From: M269 sp964640795
GTDB taxonomy: Bacteria; Pseudomonadota; Gammaproteobacteria; Enterobacterales; Alteromonadaceae
DNA length: 64,000 nucleotides
Direction of reading: 5' to 3'
Assembly (NCBI GenBank): GCA_964640795.1
Contig: CAZXIN010000003.1
Location: forward strand, 1-64,000
This document shows, piece by piece, positions 17,170-26,640 of this stretch (within the stretch, counting starts at the first letter, position 1; each line of letters starts with the position of its first letter). The notes under the pieces are model-generated. The model did not search any database and had not been told where the DNA came from. It saw only the letters and a list, made by a program, of their open reading frames with translations. Position numbers and translations under genes: made by a program.

Positions 17170-18873
17170 TTGTATACATTAATCTCCACAATTTTCAGTA
17201 AAGCGAGCAACCTCGTGATTCGACCTCTTTCTATTATAGCCACAACTGGCCTACTTTTATCCACTACTATTATACTTATTCCTGAGTCTGAAGCTTTTAG
17301 TCAAGGCATTACCAATGCTTCTGGCAGAGACGGGAGAACATGTAATGAGTGTCACAGTGGGCCAGCATATAATTCTTCTTTATCATTTAACAGCGACATT
17401 CAGGTAGAGCCGGGAAGCGTGAATGATATTAACCTTATTCTTAGCTCTGCATTCAGTGATTTCCGTGCTGGAGGGATTAATGCTGCGCTGAGTGAAAATG
17501 GAGGGACGTTAATCGCTGGTGAAGGCACGCGTTTAGCCGGTGATCAGCTGACGCATACTGGACCTAGAGACCAAATAAATAATGAGGTCGATTGGAACTT
17601 CCAGTTTGAAGCCCCTAATGTTGAAACAACAGTTACTCTATACGCTTGTAGTGAAGCGGTAAATTTAAATGGTAATAATGCTGGAGATGAGGGAAATGTC
17701 GCTTGTATAAGTCAGACTATTGACGTTGTAGAGGCGCAAACACCACCGCCACCAGCACCTGTACCAACGCCAGTTCCGCCACCGTCTGAAGTAACGACTG
17801 CCTTTGATTATGATGGTGATGGTCTAGCGGATGTTGCCGTTAGACGACCTGATATTTTCCGACATTTTATACTTAATTCGCTGAATAGCGAGATCCAGCG
17901 CATCGATTTTGGTCGCAACATAAATGATATCCCTGTTTCAGGTGATTTTGATGGCGATGATATTACCGACATAGCGGTTAGGCGCCCGTCAACTCAGCAG
18001 TGGTTTGTCTTAAATTCTAGTGGCTCAGACTTTAACAGCGATAACGGTGATGGTATTCAACGTGTTGTCTTTGGTCGTCAGGCGGCTGATATTCCAGTGC
18101 CTGCAGATTATGATGGTGATGGTATTACTGACTTTGCTGTGAGAAGGCCATCCACACAACAGTGGTTTGTTCTGAATTCAAGTGGTTCAAACTTTAATAG
18201 TGATAATGGTGATGGTATCCAGCGCGTTGTTTTTGGACGTCAAGCTGCTGATATTCCGGTACCTGCGGATTATGATGGTGATGGTATTGCCGATATTGCT
18301 GTAAGGCGCCCAGCGACTCAGCAATGGTTTGTTCGTAACTCTAGCGGTTCTAATTTCAACAGTGACAATGGTGATGGGATTCAACGTGTTGTCTTTGGGC
18401 GTCAAGCTGCTGATATACCCGTACCTGCTGACTATGACGGTGACGGTATTGCCGATTTTGCAGTTCGTAGGCCTAACAACTTCATGTGGTTTATCCTTAA
18501 TTCAAGCGGTTCTAATTTTAATAGCGACAACGGTGATGGTATTCAGCGTGTTCGTTTCGGCTTACGCACGACAGATATTCCAATCGTTGCTGATTACGAC
18601 GGAGACGGCATTGCAGATATCGCCGTTCGTCGTCCAGAAAACTTTATGCAATTTATTTTACGCTCGAGCGACGGTGAGATAATGCGAGTGAGGTTTGGCC
18701 TTCGTACTACGGATATTCCGTTGGCTGCTCCAGTCATGACGCGAATGCAAATGGCTGAAGAATTCGGTAGTTCAATACAAGAAGCTGCACCGACTTCTCT
18801 TGTTGAATCGCCTTTTGAAGTTGATATGTTGACTACTCAAGAAGCAATTGAGCTTGAGTTGATCGAAGAGTAA
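17170..18873 (+). CDS. Secreted CXXCH-containing protein with tandem DxDGDG (FG-GAP/VCBS-type) repeats
   Basis: An export signal (hydrophobic core about residues 19-37, ending ESEAFSQG) is followed by a single CNECHSGP motif, a possible c-type heme site, in a domain of about 160 residues with the look of a beta-sandwich (EAPNVETTVTLYAC). A Pro-rich linker (PPPPAPVPTPVPPP) leads to six repeats of 46-54 residues built on DYDGDGIADIAVRRP, WFVLNSSGS and FGRQAADIPV, which resembles integrin-like FG-GAP or VCBS repeats that bind calcium in a propeller. The last 50 residues are acidic. The start is uncertain: TTG at 17170 or GTG at 17215, which gives a tidier signal peptide. The function is not known; surface attachment or ligand binding is a guess. 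A strong terminator follows. Confidence 0.78.
   Translation: MYTLISTIFSKASNLVIRPLSIIATTGLLLSTTIILIPESEAFSQGITNASGRDGRTCNECHSGPAYNSSLSFNSDIQVEPGSVNDINLILSSAFSDFRAGGINAALSENGGTLIAGEGTRLAGDQLTHTGPRDQINNEVDWNFQFEAPNVETTVTLYACSEAVNLNGNNAGDEGNVACISQTIDVVEAQTPPPPAPVPTPVPPPSEVTTAFDYDGDGLADVAVRRPDIFRHFILNSLNSEIQRIDFGRNINDIPVSGDFDGDDITDIAVRRPSTQQWFVLNSSGSDFNSDNGDGIQRVVFGRQAADIPVPADYDGDGITDFAVRRPSTQQWFVLNSSGSNFNSDNGDGIQRVVFGRQAADIPVPADYDGDGIADIAVRRPATQQWFVRNSSGSNFNSDNGDGIQRVVFGRQAADIPVPADYDGDGIADFAVRRPNNFMWFILNSSGSNFNSDNGDGIQRVRFGLRTTDIPIVADYDGDGIADIAVRRPENFMQFILRSSDGEIMRVRFGLRTTDIPLAAPVMTRMQMAEEFGSSIQEAAPTSLVESPFEVDMLTTQEAIELELIEE
17806..18730 (+). repeat. Tandem coding repeats, six units, period mostly 162 bp
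   Basis: The DxDGDG units start at 17806, 17944, 18106, 18268, 18430 and 18592. The first step is 138 bases and the next four are exactly 162. The four central 162-base units are very similar in DNA as well as protein, which suggests recent expansion and makes copy-number change likely. Confidence 0.9.
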
Positions 18874-18881
18874 TTCATTTT

Positions 18882-18922
18882 AAGTAGCTCATTATTCACT
18901 AAAAGAATGATGAGCTACTTTT
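18882..18922 (+). terminator. Terminator after the CXXCH repeat protein
   Basis: A 16-bp stem, AAGTAGCTCATTATTC against GAATGATGAGCTACTT with one G-T wobble, closes a seven-base loop and runs into TT. It lies nine bases after the stop. Confidence 0.85.
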
Positions 18923-19568
18923 CTAGCACTTCAATATTCCCACACTTCCACACATACCCTCTCCTTGAATAGTAAGTCTCTATATACACGCTAGGCTAAA
19001 ACTCTATATACAAAGATGGGATCATTGGATACTTCTAGCTTGTCATCGTAATACATTACAATGCCTTTGGACGGTTGATAAGGGTGCAATCTGACACCTC
19101 AATCAATGGTTACAATATTAACCGCCTAACACCATAAGTCTCTTTTACTGCTTCATTATGGGTAAAGGTCTGCCTGTCACTACATTGTTCATTTTATGTT
19201 GTGTGGGAAGTGAAAAGGCCATCCTTTGATTTATCGAGGTGACAGGGCGGCCAGTCAATCTTATATCCCTTGAGCGGCACTCCCCATATTGTTATTTATC
19301 CAGCTCAGAAGCTTCTGATAAGGATAAGAACACAGTGTTGCCTCGTTGGAACGTTGGTGGTTTTTCGAGAGGGAACGATACTTTTGTGATGTTTGTCAGA
19401 GCTTCCTTTCAGGTAAGCTTAACGTGCTTTGATTTGAATGATTGCTCAAGCTATATCGCGCCTAGATTTAACTATATTGATTACACGTGAGTAGAACGAA
19501 TCAATGTGAAGTGTTTTCGTTGCTTTGGGAAGCAAATCTGATAGCAGGTAGATAATATTTAATTTGAA
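18923..19568. other. Intergenic region with no supported gene
   Basis: About 650 bases lie between two terminators. An 83-codon plus-strand frame (19239-19490, GTG start) has no recognisable protein and no neighbour context. I see no RNA gene or mobile element here. The region may hold decayed sequence. Confidence 0.5.
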
Positions 19569-19603
19569 TAAAAAAGGCCTGATAGCAAAAGCTATCAGGC
19601 CTT
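19569..19603 (-). terminator. Strong terminator of the triple-repeat lipoprotein gene
   Basis: A perfect 13-bp stem (AAGGCCTGATAGC / GCTATCAGGCCTT) with a four-base loop is followed on the minus strand by a T-run. It begins about 24 bases after the stop of the large lipoprotein gene. Confidence 0.93.
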
Positions 19604-19627
19604 GGTGGTGTTATTGGTAGCTCTTGA

Positions 19628-22600
19628 CTACTGTTGAGTTTCACCTTCGAAAGGCTGCAAAATAACTGGACAGTTGATGACAGCATTTGAAGCGCGTAAC
19701 CCAAATAAGAAGTTATTCTCAATACCTGGGCTGCCTTGGAAGCTAGTCACTAAGCCTTGGTCAATTAAATCAGCTAAGTCTGCAAAGCTGGTAATTTCGC
19801 GGCGTTGTCCATTAGCAATGGCTTCATCTGTCCATGAGTTCAAATGTGCATCCCACATAGGTGAGTAGTTGTTACCCACTTCTGTTGAATTATCTGGATC
19901 AAATGGGAAGATGTTAACCGGGTCACGGTCGTCATCAAGTATAGTTGATGATAAACCTTGACGCTCACGACCTTGTGGAGCTACTCCGTCTTCGGTAACG
20001 GTTAAACCATTAGTGTTTGGCGAGAAGCCTAGCAATACAGTTTCGCCGTCTAAGCCACTTTGACCAAAGACAGGTAAGTTAGCCATGCGAGGTGCATATG
20101 TTCCTAACTCAATTGTTGCTGGTACTGGGTCAGAAGCATCAGTTACTAAGTGATAGTAGTAACGATCGCCACCTTGCCAACCATCAAGCAACTGCATGTT
20201 AACCGTGCGTTCTTCAAAGTTGATAGAGTTAACACGATCATGCACACCAGAGCGGTTAGCAATGATTTGAGCATTGATAACTGTACCGCTAGGCAATACG
20301 ACTAGCGAAGAGTATTCATCGTCTCCTACGGAGCCAGGTTGCGCTACAGAAGGCGGGAATACACTATCAACACCTGGTTCAAGTATGCGCTCAGGGCTGA
20401 AGTCGACGTCACCTCTAAAGATGATACGGCCGTTGCCAGCAACCTGTACACGCTGCGCTGCTGCAGCTGCTCCAGGTAAGGCACCATAACGTAGTTTAGG
20501 GGCTAGGGCTGTGCCTAAAATCTCAGAGGTTTCGATAGTCGATGTTTCTGTGATAATGAAGTAAGTCGGTTCACCTGTTGGACCTATACCTTCATATATT
20601 GGCAAAGTAACATTAGCAAGCTCATTGTCTCGCAAGTTCGCTTCGTCAACATCAATAGCCGAAGGCAAGAACACGTTCAACTCCTCGCGGAAGCTGCGGC
20701 TTGAGCCATTAAAGTCAGCGACTTCACGTCCTGCTTCACTAGCACCTAACTCAACAATGAGTTGTGCCTCTGCTTCTGGTGCTAAAGGTTCATTACTTGG
20801 CAATTCACCTGCGGCTAATTCACCTTCAAAAGGTTGTAATATAACTGGGCAGTTGATGACGGCGTTAGATGCACGTAAATCAAACAAGAAAGCATTTTCA
20901 GGACCAGGGCTACCATCAAAGCTAGTAACAGAACCTTGTTCAATCAAGCTAGCGAGATCTTGGAAACCTCTGATTGCACGGCGTTCACCATTGGCAATAG
21001 CATCTGCTGTCCACATGCTTAAATGAGCGTCCCACATAGGTGAATAGTTATTACCTTCCTCGAAAGTATTGTCCGGATCAAATGGGAATACATTCACTGG
21101 GTCGCGATCATCGTCAACAATTGTTGAGCCTAGCCCTTGGCGGTTAATATCGGTAAGGCTAAGGCCATCTTCTGTAATGGTTAGGCCATTTACATTAGGA
21201 GAGAAACCTAAGAGAACAGTTTCACCGTCGATAGTGCTTGAACCGAAGTTAGGAAGATTCGCCATACGAGGAGCGTAAACACCCAATTCGATAGTTGCAG
21301 GAACAGGATCAGACGCGTCCGTCACTAAGTGGTAGTAGAACGGGTCACCACCTTGCCAGCCATCAAGTAACTGGAACGTTGCTGTACGAGCGTCTGTATC
21401 AATATCAAGAATACGGTCATGATTACCGGTTGCGTTAGATACTATCTGAGCATTCACAACTAAGCCGCTAGGTAGTACAACGAGTGAAGAGTATTCATCG
21501 TCAGCAACACCACCAGGTTGAACTGCAGATGGTGGGAAAGCGGTATCTGCACCACGCGATATTGAGCGCTCTGGTGAGAAGTCGATTGTGCCTCGGAATA
21601 CCATTAAGCCTTCTTCATTTATCTCAACACGCTGCGCTGCATCAGCTGCTGCTGGCAGAGAACCGAAGCGTAATTTAGGAGCTAGGATAGTACCAGAAAG
21701 ATCCGCTGCTTCTTGTGTTGAAGCTTCAGTTAGAATGTAATAAACGTTCTCGCCTTGTGGTCCAATACCGCGGAATAATGGCAAAGTAGCGTTTGCTTGC
21801 TCGTTGTCACGGAGGGTCTCCATGTCAATGGAAATGGTATTACGTAAGAAAACGTTCAAGTCAGATGAGAATGTGCGGTTTGCACCGGTGAAGTCCTCTA
21901 CCGAACGACCTGACTCGTTAGCGGCAGCTTGAACAAGTAGAGACATTTCTTCAGTTGGCGTTAAGGCAACTTCATTTGAACCTTCAAACGGTTGCATGAT
22001 AACCGGACAGTTGATAACGGCATTAGAGGCTGTTAAACCAAACAAGAAGTCATTTTCTATACCAGGGTTACCGCTAAAGCTTGTTACGAGACCTTGGTCT
22101 ATCAAATCTGCGAGATCAGCGAAGCCTGTAATTGCACGGCGCTGACCGTTTGCAATAGCTTCCTCAGTCCACATGTTCAAGTGTGCATCCCAAAACGGAG
22201 AATAGTTGTTGCCTTCAACAACGTCGTTTGTAGGGTCAAACGGGAAGACGTTTACTGGATCTAAGTCTTGGTCGAGGATAGTTGACCCTAATCCTTGACG
22301 ATTGATATCGCTCACGCTGTTCTCTGTGGTATTCAAGCCATTAATGTTTGGAGAAAAGCCCAATAGAACAGATTCCCCATCCAAGCTGCTGTCCCCGAAT
22401 GTTGGGAGATTAGCAAGGCGTGGTGCATAAACACCTAACTCGATAGTGGCTGGTACTGGATCAGAAGCATCGGTCACTAAGTGGTAGTAGTAACGATCGC
22501 CGCCTTGCCATCCGTCAAGTAATTCGAAACGTGCCCAGCGTTCTTCAAGGTTAATTTCAATAATACGGTCATGTAACCCTGAGTCATTGGCAATAATTTG

Positions 22601-23326
22601 TGCATTAATGACTAGATCAGAAGGTAATACAACCAAAGAAGAGTATTCTGCATCGCCTACCGCTCCTGGTTGAGCCACTGATGGAGGGAATACACTGTCT
22701 TCACCAGCAACCAATATACGCTCTGGGCTGAAGTCAACATCGCCTAAGAAGACAACACGACCATCATCATTCAGTTGGACACGTTGAGCAGCAGCTGCTG
22801 CTGAAGGCAAAGCACCAAATTGCAGCTTTGGTGCTAATATGGTACCTAGTGCTTGCGCTGTTTCTTGTGTCGACGTCTCTGTGATAATGAAGTATGTCGG
22901 TTCTCCTGATGGTCCAACACCTTCATATATTGGGAGAGTAACGTTAGCACGGGTATTATCACGTAAATTTTCTTCATCAACGTCTATTGCACTGGGAAGG
23001 AAGACATTCAGTTCATCTCTGAATGAGCGATCAGCACCAGTGAAGTCTGCGACAGTTCGATTAGCTTCAGTTGCACCTAAACTCGCTATTAGCTGAGCTT
23101 CCTCTAGTTGAGTTAATGCAGCTGCTGGAGGAGCAGGGGGAGCAGTTGTTGGTGGCGGTGGTGGCTCTGGTGTTGTGACCGTTGGTGAATTGTCGCTGCT
23201 ACAAGCGGCAAGTAACGTAACGGTCAATGCTATACCACCATACGTTCTGAATTTTCTTACAAAACGACCAACGCCCACAGAGATAGGCGATAGTGTGAAA
23301 TTATGACTAGGATGCTGTGTTCGCAT
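19628..23326 (-). CDS. Large lipoprotein with three tandem copies of an unrecognised ~380-residue domain
   Basis: I do not recognise a named family. The 1232-residue protein starts at an ATG nine bases after AGGAG and has a lipoprotein signal (LLAAC, Cys about residue 42) then a Pro/Thr-rich linker. The rest is three homologous blocks. Each opens with a helical ADFTGADRSFRDELNVFLP-like stretch, continues with RVTLPIYEG and GEPTYFIITETST strands, FSPERI, EYSSLVVLPSG, a YYYHLVTDASDPVPATIELG segment, FGxSxxDGExVLLGFSPN, NNYSPxWDAHL, and closes with ASNAVINCPVIxQPFEG. Each block therefore has one cysteine near its end. Context gives no function: it has its own terminator and a long upstream region. 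Surface exposure is inferred from the lipobox and linker. Confidence 0.85.
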   Translation of the reverse strand: MRTQHPSHNFTLSPISVGVGRFVRKFRTYGGIALTVTLLAACSSDNSPTVTTPEPPPPPTTAPPAPPAAALTQLEEAQLIASLGATEANRTVADFTGADRSFRDELNVFLPSAIDVDEENLRDNTRANVTLPIYEGVGPSGEPTYFIITETSTQETAQALGTILAPKLQFGALPSAAAAAQRVQLNDDGRVVFLGDVDFSPERILVAGEDSVFPPSVAQPGAVGDAEYSSLVVLPSDLVINAQIIANDSGLHDRIIEINLEERWARFELLDGWQGGDRYYYHLVTDASDPVPATIELGVYAPRLANLPTFGDSSLDGESVLLGFSPNINGLNTTENSVSDINRQGLGSTILDQDLDPVNVFPFDPTNDVVEGNNYSPFWDAHLNMWTEEAIANGQRRAITGFADLADLIDQGLVTSFSGNPGIENDFLFGLTASNAVINCPVIMQPFEGSNEVALTPTEEMSLLVQAAANESGRSVEDFTGANRTFSSDLNVFLRNTISIDMETLRDNEQANATLPLFRGIGPQGENVYYILTEASTQEAADLSGTILAPKLRFGSLPAAADAAQRVEINEEGLMVFRGTIDFSPERSISRGADTAFPPSAVQPGGVADDEYSSLVVLPSGLVVNAQIVSNATGNHDRILDIDTDARTATFQLLDGWQGGDPFYYHLVTDASDPVPATIELGVYAPRMANLPNFGSSTIDGETVLLGFSPNVNGLTITEDGLSLTDINRQGLGSTIVDDDRDPVNVFPFDPDNTFEEGNNYSPMWDAHLSMWTADAIANGERRAIRGFQDLASLIEQGSVTSFDGSPGPENAFLFDLRASNAVINCPVILQPFEGELAAGELPSNEPLAPEAEAQLIVELGASEAGREVADFNGSSRSFREELNVFLPSAIDVDEANLRDNELANVTLPIYEGIGPTGEPTYFIITETSTIETSEILGTALAPKLRYGALPGAAAAAQRVQVAGNGRIIFRGDVDFSPERILEPGVDSVFPPSVAQPGSVGDDEYSSLVVLPSGTVINAQIIANRSGVHDRVNSINFEERTVNMQLLDGWQGGDRYYYHLVTDASDPVPATIELGTYAPRMANLPVFGQSGLDGETVLLGFSPNTNGLTVTEDGVAPQGRERQGLSSTILDDDRDPVNIFPFDPDNSTEVGNNYSPMWDAHLNSWTDEAIANGQRREITSFADLADLIDQGLVTSFQGSPGIENNFLFGLRASNAVINCPVILQPFEGETQQ
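19637..23100 (-). repeat. Three tandem coding repeats of about 1.15 kb
   Basis: The block ends, marked by the sequence for INCPVIxQPFEG, fall near 19640, 20825 and 21982, giving a period of roughly 1,150-1,190 bases. Linkers between blocks are short and Glu/Pro/Ala-rich. The blocks are similar but not identical in DNA. Confidence 0.88.
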
Positions 23327-24221
23327 TATCAAATGCTCCTGTTTATAAAATAGGCTAAAGAAATGCCATGGGTATACTCTTAAATTATGTTTAAGCAGAA
23401 TGGACTTCTATATTTAAATAAATTTTCTACCAACATGCTTTTTATAGTAGTCAACAGAATCCCTTCCTTTCATCACATATAGCCATGATTGAATAACAAA
23501 AACGTCACTTTTGTATTTTTTTGAACTTTGATGGTGGGAGTTTCGTAGTATCTTTTGTTTTTAGTTAAGTTTTTGATTTTTATTGATTTTGTCTGTTTTT
23601 GTGCTTTTATACTTTAACTTCGGTGCTTAAGCAATGGTAATATGTTCAATATCAAGTCATAAAAGTATCAAGAAAAAGTAATAAAGTTTTTTTGGCTTAT
23701 TCTTGTTTTTTGTATTAAGGTAAATTTGGGGTGAGTATGTGCTTTGCTATTTTTAATAGGAAAACTCGAACATGTTGATATAGAAAATTGATTGGCATTG
23801 TTTGTTTTTAATTTTTCTTGTTTAATTATAGTAAAATAGTTACCTTATTTTTGTCGGCTTGATGTGGATTATCTTATTTTAGGTGATGCTATCTCAGGTT
23901 ATATTTTACTATTAGCGTCGTTTAACCTTCTCATGTTATACCAGACACTCGGTTAGATTGATTGATATTAACTTTTTTCAAGTGCCTTTCTTCAATGCAG
24001 CTTTATCTGACGTGTTTGAAGGAATGAGTGGAGTATTTAAAGTGCTTAGGATTTAAAATAGATGAATGGAAGACTTTTTCTTATGTCACTCTGGGATTAT
24101 TTGGGGGCGTAGGAGGGATAAGCTATCTTCGAGTCTTAATTTTGGAGTGCTACAAGTATTATCTTTCAGTGTTTACGACGTTCTTTTTGTTCAGTAATAC
24201 GGTCATTATCTGTCGTGTTTT
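23327..24221. other. Long AT-rich intergenic region
   Basis: About 900 bases, markedly A/T-rich with many T-runs, lie upstream of the triple-repeat lipoprotein gene. An 80-codon frame (24028-24270) overlaps the end of the next gene and has no ribosome site or recognisable protein. The region probably holds the lipoprotein promoter; I see no RNA gene or element. Confidence 0.5.
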
Positions 24222-25118
24222 CTATATCCCTGAAGAATGTACATTCATTTCTTGGTCAATAATAAGATAAGGAAGGCCTAATTCATTTAACCACTTCTCG
24301 CCCTCTTTGTGGCCTAATAGCATGACAATAGTGGCTATTGTCCCAGCGACAATACACTGTGGAGCCCAAACGCTCACCGACGCCAGACCTTGAACTGGCC
24401 ACCCAGTCTTAGGGTTAATAATATGAGAGTAGCGAATCCCGTTTAGCTCGAAACAACGTGCATAATCCCCGCTCGTTGCCAAACCGCCTTTGGTCATGGG
24501 TATTGTGGCAATCGCTGTGTTTTGCTCAACAGGGTGTTTAATGCCAATTTTCCATGGGTAGTTATTGGGATGTGAGCCAATTGCTCTCATATCACCCGCA
24601 AGATCAATTAACCCGTGTTGAATGCCTTCGAATTCTAACAAAGTCACCAAGGCATCCGCCGCATATTCTTTAACGATCCCGCCAAAATCAATTTGCATTC
24701 CCTTTTCGGGCAAGCTGAAAGCTTGCTGATTTAAAGTCAGCTTATGCCAGCCAATTTTATTCTCCAGTTTCTCAATCTCAATCTGTTCAGGAATAACGGC
24801 TTTTTTGAAATCCCATAGAGTTCTGAATACGCCCGACGTTACATCAAACAACCCATTACTTTGCTGATAGGCGGTGTCTGCGTATTGCATTAGCATCCAA
24901 CTTTCATCGTCCAATGCAATGGTCTGGTTAGAGCCTGCGGAGGTATTAATTTTACTCACTATACTGTCTGTGAGATAACGAGAGTATTTGGACTCTAAAC
25001 GGGCCATTTCGTTAATGCAGAGTTGATTAACATGATCAAATTGCTGTTCAGATTGACAATACAACCTTAAGGCACAAGGAGAGCCCATTGCCTTAAAGTC
25101 AGATTCGAATAGGCGCAT
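24222..25118 (-). CDS. ApbE-family FAD:protein FMN transferase without signal peptide
   Basis: This second ApbE homologue (298 residues) should attach FMN to a Ser/Thr of a partner protein. Family features are FKAMGSPCALRLYC at the start, the DVTSGVFRTLWDF segment, QIDFGGIVKEYAADALV, IDLAGDMRAIG, GGLATSGDYARCFELNG, YSHIINPKTGWPVQ and AGTIATIVMLLG. Unlike the NQR-linked ApbE it has no lipobox or signal; an in-frame stop lies 18 bases upstream, so the N-terminus is complete. It may act in the cytoplasm or be exported in an unusual way. It is the last gene of a minus-strand cluster: thioredoxin, DUF4266, DUF3570, ApbE. The NQR subunits are unlikely to be its targets given the context. Confidence 0.88.
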   Translation of the reverse strand: MRLFESDFKAMGSPCALRLYCQSEQQFDHVNQLCINEMARLESKYSRYLTDSIVSKINTSAGSNQTIALDDESWMLMQYADTAYQQSNGLFDVTSGVFRTLWDFKKAVIPEQIEIEKLENKIGWHKLTLNQQAFSLPEKGMQIDFGGIVKEYAADALVTLLEFEGIQHGLIDLAGDMRAIGSHPNNYPWKIGIKHPVEQNTAIATIPMTKGGLATSGDYARCFELNGIRYSHIINPKTGWPVQGLASVSVWAPQCIVAGTIATIVMLLGHKEGEKWLNELGLPYLIIDQEMNVHSSGI

Positions 25119-25262
25119 GTTGAATAGCCTGAGTTAGAAATAAGTGTCTACTTGAGTGACATTATCTACAAAGTAAGCTTTGTCACAATGAAAAATAGCC
25201 TAATACTTTGAAAGTAATAAGCTATTAATCATTTAATTGACAATTTTCACCGTCGATTCAGG

Positions 25263-26438
25263 TTAGATACGAATGTTGAAACCAACAGTAAATATCTCGA
25301 AATCTAATAAACCAGGATTAGCGACATCTGCACTTGCTAATCCCGTATTGCCGCCACTTTCATACCTTTCAGCACTTATTAACAGCGACCATTTTTCAAA
25401 ATCTTTTGTTGCCTTTAAACCATAGGTAACGGCACCGTATTCAGATAGCCGATAATCTGTCGATTGCAAACCATCTGCTCTGGCTACTTCATAAAAAGGT
25501 TCATAGAAGAAAGCTTCGCTCTGATCATATACACGTATAGATGGAATAAGTTGGAACCCTGCTCCTAAATTTTGATACCAAGCAACGTCTAATGTATTTG
25601 AACTAATTTCCCAGCTATCATCATAAAATCGATAATCGACATGCAAAGCACCTTTCGCTGCGTCACTAAAGTGTCGGAACTGAGCAGATGCTGTTCGCGC
25701 GTTGCGAGACTCTGGTCTTACATCACTTTGGAGTTGGAAATCTAGAAAAACGGCTTTGTATGGATCAGATAGAAAGCCTCTTTTTTGACTAAAACCTAAG
25801 CCAAATTTGACTAAGCTACTTTTAGTTAATATTTGTGAATAACTCGCTAATACGGAATGAGAACGACGACTTTGCGCTGTTTGTGGTCGAGTATCAAATA
25901 ACTCAATATCAACAGGGGTTACATCATCGTTAGAGACATCACCTGAGATGCTGTATGTCGCTAATTTGCTTTTAGACTCGATGCTGTATTCAGCCGCAAA
26001 GCTTGTTGAATCGTAATCATCCTCAACAGATCTGGCAACTGTGAATGATGCGCCATGGCGGCCATTAGCATACCCTAGCGTTAATGCACCATCAGTACGT
26101 TCATCTTCTATGGTGGGACCACTCAATACCTGTACAGCTTCCCCTTCTTCATTAAGTAAGGTAAACCATGGCGAAGCGCCTGATAAGCGTTCATTTTGAT
26201 AGTTAACACCAAGTTGAAACTTGTCAGATAAAGGTGCCACTAAGTTGAATTGGTTGACATCGATATCGTATCTATCTAATGGTCCTCCAATGGCATTTTG
26301 TTCGCTAATTCGATCTTCATCGTAAGTATAAAAACGATAACCAAAATCAAATTCGTCGGCTACTTGTGCGGCATTTGCTTGGATACCAGGCAGTGCAATT
26401 GCAGCTGCTGTTAACGCAGTAAGGGCATTGTTTTTCAT
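25263..26438 (-). CDS. DUF3570 family outer-membrane beta-barrel protein
   Basis: The 391-residue protein has a signal peptide ending IQANAAQ and then alternating beta strands throughout, ending in an aromatic-rich barrel pattern with final strand IFTVGFNIRI. The order and neighbours (DUF4266, TlpA-like, ApbE) fit DUF3570. Strands such as FDFGYRFYTYDEDR, FQLGVNYQNERL, KLATYSISGDVS and YDQSEAFFYEPFYEVARA are visible. Residues 86-89 read SGAS in ERLSGASPWF, close to the flavinylation motif recognised by ApbE, which is encoded next. The family function is not established. I infer an outer-membrane protein handled by this cluster, perhaps flavinylated. Confidence 0.82.
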   Translation of the reverse strand: MKNNALTALTAAAIALPGIQANAAQVADEFDFGYRFYTYDEDRISEQNAIGGPLDRYDIDVNQFNLVAPLSDKFQLGVNYQNERLSGASPWFTLLNEEGEAVQVLSGPTIEDERTDGALTLGYANGRHGASFTVARSVEDDYDSTSFAAEYSIESKSKLATYSISGDVSNDDVTPVDIELFDTRPQTAQSRRSHSVLASYSQILTKSSLVKFGLGFSQKRGFLSDPYKAVFLDFQLQSDVRPESRNARTASAQFRHFSDAAKGALHVDYRFYDDSWEISSNTLDVAWYQNLGAGFQLIPSIRVYDQSEAFFYEPFYEVARADGLQSTDYRLSEYGAVTYGLKATKDFEKWSLLISAERYESGGNTGLASADVANPGLLDFEIFTVGFNIRI

Positions 26439-26547
26439 AATATTTATCTGGTTGACCTCATCTCGAGATAAGGAATATCGGCTAGGGTAAACTTAATTGA
26501 GTAAGGTGCATTTTGGGTAAACATTGCTATTTTTGTTCCTATCAAGG

Positions 26548-26577
26548 CACGAGTTACCTTGCAGTCGTAAACTCGTG
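26548..26577 (-). repeat. Inverted repeat between the DUF4266 and DUF3570 genes
   Basis: Perfect 8-bp arms CACGAGTT and AACTCGTG are separated by 14 bases in a 202-base gap inside the cluster. It may be an attenuator or processing hairpin that changes the ratio of the two genes. No T-run follows on the minus strand. Confidence 0.4.
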
Positions 26578-26640
26578 AGGAGTAACGCAGAAAGGGATAA
26601 AAATGGTTTGTTAACAGGCATTGCTTATCCCGAGCTGAAG

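Noticed and set aside
19239..19490. An 83-codon plus-strand frame between two terminators
   Set aside because: GTG start without a good ribosome site and no similarity I recognise; likely chance.
19628..23326. Several plus-strand frames inside the triple-repeat lipoprotein gene
   Set aside because: They recur in each repeat in the same phase, so they are antisense shadows of the coding repeats.
24028..24270. An 80-codon plus-strand frame with hydrophobic stretches
   Set aside because: It overlaps the end of the second apbE gene on the other strand and lies in AT-rich sequence.
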